A stretch of 64,000 bases of DNA from Cyclina sinensis (lineage: Eukaryota > Mollusca > Bivalvia > Venerida > Veneridae), in the NCBI GenBank assembly GCA_012932295.1, contig JAAONU010000016.1, positions 16,335,530 to 16,399,529 on the forward strand, in the 5' to 3' direction. The notes beneath the pieces are model-generated. The model saw only the letters and a program-made list of their open reading frames with translations, was not told the origin of the DNA and did not search any database. Below, piece by piece: positions 56,626 to 64,000 of the stretch. Both the position numbers and the translations under genes were made by a program. Within the stretch, counting starts at the first letter, position 1; each line of letters begins with the position of its first letter.

Positions 56626-56879
56626 ATATTAGAAGAACCCTCTTGTTTTTGGGGTCTGTAGGTCAAAGGTCAAGTTCACTGGGACCTGTAGAATAAAACT
56701 ATTTCTGCTAAAAATTTGAGTACCATTACACCCAGACTCTTCAAACTTATTGCAAACTTATTCAAACTTACGAACAACTAACACCCATAACAACCAGTAA
56801 TGATACTTGTAACATGAGCAATGAGACTAAGTTGAGCGATTTAGGGCCATCGTGGCCCTCTTGTTTAAAATATGTAGGT

Positions 56880-57012
56880 GTGAAGTTACTTGACTCCGAT
56901 TTTTTAAAAAAAATATATAGGTACTTGACTCCCCATCTACCCTCAACACCCCTCTCCCCCCGCCCCCATGGAATTTTTTTTTTTATCTAATATGACTAGG
57001 TACTTGCCCTCC
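56880..57012 (+). repeat. T/C-rich unit beside D3
   Basis: 'tatataggtacttgactccccatctacc', a C-rich stretch, a T run, then 'gactaggtacttgcccc'-like sequence. Same family as 17568 and 54280. Confidence 0.6.
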
Positions 57013-57785
57013 CAAAGGTTCACCAAACTTGGTATGCTGGTTTGTCATTACCAGTAGATGACCCTCATTGATTTTGAGGTCATAAGGTCAAAGGTCAAGC
57101 TCATAGGGACCTTCATCCTAAAAACGGTTTCCTATCAATACCTAGAGTATGCTTTGACCTAGGTTCACCAAACTTGGTATGCTGGTTGGTCATCACCAGT
57201 AGATGACTTTGAGGTCATTAGGTCAAAGGTCAAGATCACAGAGACTTTCATCCTAAAAACGGTTCCCGATCCATAACTACAGAACTTTGACCTAGGTTCA
57301 CCAAACTTGGTATGCTTGTTGGACATCACTAGTAGATGACCCCAATTGATTTTGAGGTCATTAGGTCAAAGGTCAAGCTCACAGGGACCTTCATCCTGAA
57401 AACGGTTTCCGATCAATAACTAGAGAATGCTTTGACCTAGGATCACCAATCTTGGTATGCTGGTTGGTCATCACCAGAAGATGACCCAAATTGACTTTGA
57501 GGTCATTAGGTCAAAGGTCAAGATCACAGAGACTTTCATCCTAAAAACGGTTTCTGTTCAATAACTAGAGAATGCTTTGACCTAGGTTCACCAAACTTGG
57601 TATGCTGGTTGGTCATCCCAGTAGATGACCCCTATTGATTTTGAGGTCATTAGGTCAAAGGACAAGCTCACAGGGACCTTGATCCTAAAAACGGTTTCTG
57701 ATCAATAACTAGAGAATGCTTTGGCCCAACCACAAGCAATTAGGTGCTGCTGGGGGGCATGTATGTTTTACAAACATTTCTTGTT
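57013..57785 (+). mobile_element. HINE-like element D3, left-truncated
   Basis: It starts inside a D unit, has five to six units, and ends with the complete D right end (GGGGGGCAT, hairpin, TTCTTGTT). Its 3' flank is copied at 58545. Confidence 0.8.
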
Positions 57786-57949
57786 AAATAAAGAAATTAT
57801 TAGTGACTTCTACAGTGTGGACTTCAATTCTACAACAAGGACTCGTTGCCAAACTAGTTCCCCAACAACATCAAGTAAAAAGGGCTAATTCCCCACGTGC
57901 CCTGTGCATATTAATAGCATTAAATCCTGATTATAGGATGCTTGAAACA
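57600..57949 (+). repeat. Duplicated segment, copy 1 (D tail plus flank)
   Basis: It aligns to 58359-58708 at an offset of 759 with only a handful of differences. The last 164 bp (57786-57949) are not D sequence. Confidence 0.85.
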
Positions 57950-58230
57950 GTATTACTTAAAAATGCTAGATGAAGATGCTAGCATATATAAGGTAAAATT
58001 TCAAATACTTAGTATTAGGGATGTCAACGAGTATCAGAGTACTCTGATATCTGGAAACTATGTTGGTTTCCGGTTACAAATTTGGTATCTGAATATTTGT
58101 ATACAAAATGATGAAATTTAACTTTGATAAAAAAAATTCAAACACTGGCAAAATTAATTTTGCAATTTCATAATGCTAAACATAATCGTGCCTATTTACC
58201 AGCGGCGGCATATCCCTTGATTGGTTTATT

Positions 58231-59444
58231 ATGTCCCCAATCGGAGATGAGGGGGCATAGAGTTTTGCAAATGTCGGTCGGTCCTTCGGTTCGTCTGAAG
58301 ATACTTAGTTTCTGATCAATAACTAGAGAACGCTTTGACCTAGGTTCACCAAACTTGGTATGCTGGTTGGTCATCACCAGTAGATGACCCCTATTGATTT
58401 TGAGGTCATTAGGTCAAAGGTCAAGCTCACAGGGACCTTGATCCTAAAAACGGTTTCTGATCAATAACTAGAGAATGCTTTGGCCCAACCACAAGCAATT
58501 AGGTGCTGCTGGGGGGCATGTATGTTTTACAAACATTTCTTGTTAAATAAAGAAATTATTAGTGACTTCTACAGTGTGGACTTCAATTCTACAACAAGGA
58601 CTCGTTGCCAAACTAGTTCCCCAACAACATCAAGTAAAAAGGGCTAATTCCCCACATGCCCTGCGCATATTAATAGCATTAAATCCTAATTATAGGATGC
58701 TTGAAACATAATCACCAGTAGATGACCCCTATTGACTTTGAGGTCATTAGGTCAAGGGTCAAGATCACAGAGACTTTCATTCTCAAAACGGTTTCCGATC
58801 AATAACTAGAGAACACTTTGACCTAGGTTCACCAAACTTAGTATGCTGGTTGGTCATCACTAGTAGATGACCCCTATTGACTTTGAGGTCATTAGGTCAA
58901 AGGTCAAGATCACAGAGACTTTCATGCTAAAAACAGTTTCCGATCAATAACTAGAGAACACTTTGACCTAGGTTCACCAGACTTGGTATGCTGGTTGGTC
59001 ATCACCATTACATGACCCCTATTGACTTTGAGGTCATTAGTTCAAAGGTCAAGATCACAGAGACTTTCATCCTAAAAACGGTTTCCGATCAATAACTAGA
59101 GAACGCTTAGACCTAGGTTCACCAAACTTGGTATGCTTGTTGGTCATCAGCAGTAGATGACTTTGAGGTCATTAGGTCAAAGGTCAAGATCACAGAGACT
59201 TTCATCATTAAAACGGTTTCTAATCAATAACTAGAGAACGCTTTGACCTAGGTTCACCAAACTTGGTATGCTGGTTGGTCATCTCCAGTAGATGACCCCT
59301 ATTGATTTTGAGATCATTAGGTCAAAGGTCAAGGGTCCTTCATCCTAAAAATGGTTTCTGATCAATAACTAGAGAAAGCTTTGGCCCAACCACAAACAGT
59401 TAGGTGCTGCTGGGGGGCATGTATCTTTTACAAACATTTCTTTT
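58231..59444 (+). mobile_element. HINE-like element D4 with embedded duplicated segment
   Basis: Head ATGTCCCC..GAGGGGGCAT, GTCGGTCGGTCC tract, one D unit and a complete D tail at 58508-58544. Then come 164 bp identical to the flank of D3, then more D units and a second D tail at 59417-59444. The inner tail plus flank is the copy of 57600-57949. Confidence 0.75.
58359..58708 (+). repeat. Duplicated segment, copy 2 (inside D4)
   Basis: Near-identical to 57600-57949. Three differences are visible in the non-D part (for example cacgtg/cacatg and ctgtgc/ctgcgc). Confidence 0.85.
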
Positions 59445-60145
59445 TGATAAAGCATCTATCTGTCGCACGCCATTTAATGTGTTTATTTGTCTTGCAAACT
59501 GCTGGGATGTAATGCGACATCCCATTGTGTAGCAATTACTTTAATCCATGGTGTTTATATAACCTATACTAGAGTATCTTGCCCCTTTGTTAATCAATTA
59601 GCAGTGTCAAACATGCCAATTAAGGGTTTCATGATAACTTCCGCAAATGATTCTATGATAGTTTTAACGCATGACTAATAAAAGAATGTCCAATCAAAAT
59701 GTGATTACTCAAATGATGTATCCAATCAACGATTTGCTAAAGCAAGCATTATGATTTTAATATGTCAAACAATCATCCTTCGCTAAAGCATTCGCATTAA
59801 AAACTTTGAACAATTCCAAAATATTTAATAAATACATGTTCTGGTATACAAAAACGATAATGTGACATAGACTTGAGGATAGAAATAAAACAGCGTTACG
59901 ATTACAGTGATTTTAAATGATATTTTTAAATTACATAGTTTATTACATAGTAAAAAACAAAGACAAACAATGCTACTAAAACAAAAACAAAAAAAGGACG
60001 CATATCGTTTTCATTAGACACTTAGAATTAACGCACGTGCGTATTAGCGGGAAAATATACTTCAAGAGACAGGAGGAAAATAAAAACAGTAAACAACATG
60101 TCTTTGTTTTATTAATTATTTTATTTACACGTAATGACAGTTATT
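59445..60145. other. Internal hAT sequence, no gene
   Basis: AT-rich filler of the hAT element between D4 and A5. It contains repeated words such as 'gctaaagca' (59737 and 59783). No transposase fragment is recognised. Confidence 0.5.
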
Positions 60146-61464
60146 AGTCCCCTACCGGTTTAACCGGAGGGGACTATAGGTTTACCCTCCGTCCGTCCGT
60201 CAGTCTGTCCATCCATCACAAAAACTGGATCCCGTGATAACGCAGAAAGTACTGAAAATATTTTAATGAAACTTGAAACATGGGTAGATGGCAGTCTGGA
60301 GATTATGCACGTCTTGTTTTTTTCTTCATATGTTGAAAATTTTGGTTGCTATAGCAACAAATATATTTAAAATATTGGAAATATAACAATATTTGTGATA
60401 ACTCAAAAAGTTCTAAGAATAATTCTATGAAACATAAAATATGGATAGGTGATAGTATGGAAATAATGCACCTCAAGGTTCACAACTCTAGCACCAAAAT
60501 TATTAGATTTATCCCCCTTTGAACTGAGAATTTTCATGAAAAAAATATGGTTTTTTTTGTAAAACTAAAGAAGTTCTGAAAATATTTTTTGGAAACATGA
60601 AGTATTGATAGGTGACGGTATGAAGATAATGCAACTCAAGGTTCACAACTCTAGCTCCAAAATTATTAGATTTATCCCCCTTGAACTTAGAATTTTCATG
60701 AAAAAATGTGTTTTTTTGTATATAACTTCATTATTTCTCAATGTATCTACTTCAAACTTTAAATATTGGTTTCTTATTATCACCCACATCATATGTGACA
60801 AGGTTCATAATTCTAGCACCTAAATTGTCAGAATTATCATCAGTGAACTTTGAATTTTTTCATCCTTTGTTGAAAAATTTGGCACATTTGTCTTTCCCTA
60901 AAAACTGTATCCAGTGAAATGTGGATAAATGGCAGTATGGAGAATATCCACCTCATTTTTGTATGAACCTAAATGAGGAACTGTCCGTCCGTTTATCAGT
61001 CATTTCCTTCGAAAACTTTAACATTGACATATTTTCCTTACTACTGAATGGAATTACTTCAAACTTGGCCACAACAATACCTTGGACAAGACCATTCCAA
61101 TGAAGTACATTTCTTTGACCTTGACCTCTGAATGACCTTGACCTTTAAAGTTTTCTTGTCCAAAAACTATAAGTTTGGCCATAATTTCCTTATTTCTGAA
61201 CAGAATTACTTCAAACTTGGTCACAACAACCCCTTCAATAAGACCTTTTCAACAACATATATTTCTTTGACCTTAACCTCTAAATGACCTTGACCTATGA
61301 CATTTTCTTGTTTGATGATACTTTGTACATGGATAGAGGATCATATGGAGATTATGCATGTCTCAGACAAATTCTTTAGTAAATTTCCACATATGGGTTG
61401 GAGTTAGGGAGATGGACATTGCACCGGTAGGGGACTGTTGCTTTGTCTGTGACAAGCTCTTGTT
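60146..61464 (+). mobile_element. HINE-like element A5 (complete)
   Basis: Head AGTCCCCTACCGGT plus a perfect second arm, a TCCGTCCGTCAGTCTG tract, a body like A2, third arm ACCGGTAGGGGACT, the CTTTGTC/GACAAG hairpin and CTCTTGTT. It is the best-preserved A copy in the window and lies inside the hAT element. Confidence 0.88.
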
Positions 61465-61843
61465 ATTTTTGTAAAACTGTCTTAACACATGTAATAAGAT
61501 TACCGGAACAATATGTAAAACAGACGTCAAATGTAATGTTTGGCATAGGAATTGGAACATTGAGATCATATAGTTGTCGATTTTATACGAGTATCCAGAT
61601 AGTATCCAAGTAGTCTATACAGATATCCAGATACCGATTTAGGTATTCGTTGCCATCCCTACTTAGTATGTCACAAGAGTGAGTAGAATGTTTGGAATAT
61701 AAATGATTGACTTTATTATCTGAATAAAATATTTCAGACAATGGTTAAGACCTCAGAGTAGGCTTCTCTCAATATCTAATGAGACTAATTGATCAATAAG
61801 ACCACTTTTTGATTGGTCTTATCTTGTCTTAATTGTATTTCAG

Positions 61844-62089
61844 GCTTTAAAGTTTCTGAAGATAATCAGATAGATGACATAATATTAGCTGTTCAGGAAA
61901 CTGTACACACATTACCAGTGAACGAATACCCAGTGAGAAGACAATTCAAGTATCTTAAGCATGTAGCTATGGTGACAAGTGATGTTGCCTTCTCTTCAAT
62001 TTCCAATCTCAGATTGATCCAGGGTGCTCAGCCTAAGACAGAAATGGGTCTTTTACAGAGTATGAAACAATCTCTTTTTTGGAAAAATG
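61844..62089 (+). CDS. Macro-domain gene, exon 7
   Basis: A 246-nt exon between ttgtatttcag and gtaagt. Two bases complete the exon 6 codon, then 81 codons, with one base left over for the next exon. It has acidic FKVSEDNQIDDIILAVQE, then FKYLKHVAMVTSDVAFSSIS, and ends QSMKQSLFWKN. It looks like a soluble mixed alpha/beta region; I do not recognise the family. The next exon should begin in phase 1 and is not in the remaining 1.9 kb as far as I can see. Confidence 0.85.
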
Positions 62090-62829
62090 GTAAGTTTGCC
62101 AGTGTCGCAACATACGTAACTGTTCCCCTGATTGAAGTTTTGTTGGGGGTGGTTGGTTGATTAGTCGGTCTTTTTCATGTCTGGGTAATAACTTTTTCAT
62201 TAATGAAGGATTTTTCAAAATTATTTGGCACAATGTTAACCAAATTGAGACCATGTTGCAAATAACTCCCAGTTGTGTTCTTCAAAGGACAAAGTCACAA
62301 TCATTATAATATAGAAATAGTTGAACAAAAAATAAATAGTAATTTATAATGTCACCAGAGTATTTTGCCTGTGATTCTGTTGTTTAGCAAACATCAGAAG
62401 CAAAATAACAGTTTCTGAATGAGGGACATTGCTGATAACAAATTATCTCACTTACTCAGTTAACATCAAAGGTAGACCAAATAGCACATTGATCCTTTCA
62501 ATTGGAATCCTCTGACTTTAACCTTGTTCCTTATTGTGATGGTCTTGACTTTCTGTTGTGAAAATTGTATTTTATGTATTAAATAAAAAGCTAGGATTAT
62601 CAAAAAACAAAGATAATGGTGTTAACAAAACATGCTGCTAAACTAAATGTGTAATCTGACTACCACTGATGCAAATAATTAGGCTTAATTATCACCCTAC
62701 CAAAAGAGAAAATAGGGATATAAGCAGAGGAATCCAAATGGAAGGACCAATGTTATATCAGAGAGTCTACTAGACAATGCAACATACAAAATATGTAAGC
62801 TGTAGGGCATACAGTTAAGCAAAGAAAGA
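62090..62829. other. Intron after exon 7
   Basis: A 'ggttggttgattagtcggtc' tract at about 62148-62170 followed by a unit with 'gggtaataactttttcattaatgaagg' resembles a HINE head region without its arm. The rest is AT-rich. Confidence 0.4.
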
Positions 62830-63010
62830 ATTTTTAGGATTTTCCTACATAACTTTGTGTAAACCAGGCAATAATTTGAACAGTCTTTGTAGAGGTCAAT
62901 TATTCAGTGCTACAGTTTTTAACAAGAAGATTTTCAAAGATTTAATATTTTACACAAATAGGACCCCCAGGGCAGGATCAATTTTGAACTAATATCTACA
63001 AAGTGTGAAG
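62830..63010 (-). repeat. Minus-strand B unit fragment
   Basis: Reverse complement of B units: 'caataatttgaacagtctttgtagaggtcaat' and 'aacaagaagattttcaaag' match B wording in reverse. It is the only clear opposite-strand copy of these families that I found. Confidence 0.6.
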
Positions 63011-63029
63011 TAATTTAGTATACATGTGT

Positions 63030-63400
63030 ATGAAGTTGAGGGGGTATATATGTGTCTCCCTGTGGTCAGCAGTCGGTCATTCTGTTGCATCTTTCTTGTC
63101 TGGAGCATAACTTTAAATGTATCCAAGACATTGACTCGAAACTAGTTAAGATATAAATACATGGTGACTAGGAGAAGTGCAGAGTGAAAAAACTCTCACT
63201 TGTCCCATCTTTTTGCAATTTGCTTGTCCAGAGCATAACTCCAAAATTATTGAAAAACCATAACTCAGTCTGGTCTCATTTTTTTATTATCCCCCTTTTT
63301 GCAATTTTGCTGCAAATTTCTTGTACAGATGTATATACACATAGAAAAACACAAGCTCTGTATGTTGCACATAATTGTTTCTTGTACCAGACTTTCAAAC
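63030..63400 (+). repeat. Truncated HINE-like fragment
   Basis: 'gttgagggggtatatatgtgtctccc' head, 'cagtcggtcattctg', then two or three 'gtctggagcataactttaaatg' units. No right end. Confidence 0.5.
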
Positions 63401-63828
63401 TAAATATTTAAAAAAAAAAAAATACCTGTAAAAATGTAACTAAACTAAACGTAACTGATAGAAAGACATGTAATTGTATATTTTACAACATGAGAAATTG
63501 TTTTTAATGCCTACTAGACATGTAATTGTATATGTATTTTATAATATTAGAAATTTTGTTTTTAATGCCCATTAGCACTTAAGTGTTAAAATCATTTTTA
63601 ATATTCAAAACTTTCAGTGAAAAATATGTGTTATTAGAAAAAATTGTAAACTGACATTCACCCTAAAATATATAATTAATTGGTGAGCATTTTTTTATAT
63701 TCCATACTTTAGTATCAAAGCGCTGTTCAGGGGGTATTAATCACCTTCAGTGTTAGCTCTAATTATGACTGACCTTCAAGAGCAGTACTGCAAGTAATAA
63801 ATGAAACGAACTGTTTCATGGCACAATT
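63401..63828. other. AT-rich sequence
   Basis: Contains a local duplication of 'agacatgtaattgtata' (63462 and 63517). No gene seen. Confidence 0.45.
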
Positions 63829-64000
63829 TTTGCTCACCTGAGTGGTGTGTTCAAGAGTGATCCATTGTGATAATGTGGTATTTGTCACCTATACCTCAGT
63901 CATCCAACGTGGCCAAAGTGAATGAAACTTCACAGATATTTTGAATTTAGCAATGTTTAGCTTACCTCTACAACAGATTGTTCAAATTATTTCTGTAGGG
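63829..64000 (+). mobile_element. Head of another B copy, running off the window
   Basis: 'gctcacctgagtggtgtgttcaagagtgatcc', then the start of a B unit ('gtgaatgaaacttcacagatattttgaatttagcaatgt'). The second arm and the TCCG tract are poorly kept. Confidence 0.55.

Larger units (their letters stand above)
53692..56865 (+). mobile_element. HINE-like element B5 hosting D2
   Basis: Head AGCTCACCTGGCACAAAGTGCCAGAGTGAACT, one B unit with 'ggttgctatggcaac', a T/C-rich insert at about 54180-54430, then GGTCA-bearing units. These are interrupted at 55010 by D2 and continue from 56626. The right end is TTGAGCGATTTAGGGCCATCGTGGCCC then TCTTGTT. Confidence 0.7.
58016..61661 (+). mobile_element. hAT-type element carrying D4 and A5
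   Basis: Starts TAGGGATGTCAACGAGTATC and ends GTATTCGTTGCCATCCCTA, an imperfect inverted repeat. It is flanked by perfect 8-bp copies of CTTAGTAT (58008-58015 and 61662-61669). Subterminal 'gatatc(t)gg' and 'tatccagata' motifs occur at both ends. Inside are D4 and A5 plus about 1.3 kb of AT-rich sequence with no transposase frame, so much of its 3.6 kb is later insertions. Confidence 0.88.

Noticed and set aside
496..61464. Classical MITE or SINE explanation for families A to H
   Set aside because: Informative nested copies (F1, D2) show no target duplication, the inverted arms are not terminal on the right, and there is no pol III A/B box or poly-A tail. Rolling-circle (Helentron-like) ends fit better.
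496..61464. Canonical Helitron call
   Set aside because: The ends are not 5'-TC and CTRR-3', and insertion is at TT rather than between A and T. I therefore prefer the Helentron-associated type.
61813..61843. Extending exon 7 to the upstream ATG at 61813
   Set aside because: The acceptor ttgtatttcag at 61843 and the phase match with exon 6 show the exon starts at 61844; the upstream codons are intron.
62090..62160. Open frame continuing after exon 7
   Set aside because: A strong gtaagt donor lies at 62090, and the following translation loses coding character before the stop at 62158.

Overview
The window looks like intron-rich animal DNA, most likely from a bivalve mollusc; a heterodont clam is my inference. 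It contains one split protein-coding gene with GT-AG splice sites and several kinds of eukaryotic transposon. The introns are filled with short, tandem-repeat-bearing elements carrying TCCG-type microsatellites and AGGTCA-type motifs, a texture I associate with bivalve genomes. I see no operons, prokaryotic genes, rRNA, tRNA or CRISPR array.

Host gene. Seven + strand exons (9753-9814, 14065-14307, 26548-26775, 35190-35259, 40735-40851, 52184-52336, 61844-62089) join in one reading frame with matching phases and total 1119 nt. Exons 1-3 encode a macro (ADP-ribose-binding) domain most like the tandem macro domains of PARP14-type proteins. A 12.2 kb intron splits that domain. Exons 4-7 encode a lysine-rich linker and a region I do not recognise. 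The first exon needs an upstream donor and the last exon runs on, so both ends of the gene lie outside the window or are not visible to me.

Introns. Almost everything else is mobile DNA, often nested. The dominant component is a set of at least eight families, called A to H and K here, that share one architecture. Each starts with a hairpin, followed closely by a (TCCG/TCTG)n tract and then a body of tandem repeats. In families whose right end is present, a third copy of the terminal arm follows, then a second hairpin and TCTTGTT or a close variant. One nested copy (F1 in G1) sits between two T's with no target duplication. Two A copies carry remnants of an endonuclease-like domain. Together this fits Helentron-associated non-autonomous rolling-circle elements (HINE/DINE-like). 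Nearly all copies lie on the + strand, the sense strand of the host gene.

Other mobile elements are cut-and-paste copies with visible termini. They include hAT-type elements at 41446-42458 and 58016-61661 (perfect 8-bp duplications) and two weaker hAT-like copies at 12642-13556 and 20464-21036. There is a TTAA-target element at 32221-33973, a pogo/Tigger-like element at 45831-47540, and a Harbinger-like element at 15728-16911 inserted into a broken Tc1 transposase gene. A mariner transposase fragment lies near 29.6-29.9 kb. A truncated Ty3/Gypsy retroelement (49590-51753, minus strand) has one LTR, a PBS, gag, protease and the N-terminal half of RT.

Layout: 0-9.7 kb, repeats A1, C1, K1, B1, E1 and J; 9.75-14.3 kb, exons 1-2 with M tandem repeats and a hAT-like copy; 14.4-26.5 kb, the Tc1/Harbinger nest, D1 and the G1 nest; 26.5-40.8 kb, exons 3-5 with A2, A3, B3, G2 and C2; 41-52.3 kb, hAT, the B4 composite, pogo-like, Gypsy and exon 6; 52.3-62.1 kb, A4, the B5/D2 nest, D3, the hAT/D4/A5 nest and exon 7; then fragments and the head of another B copy at the right edge.
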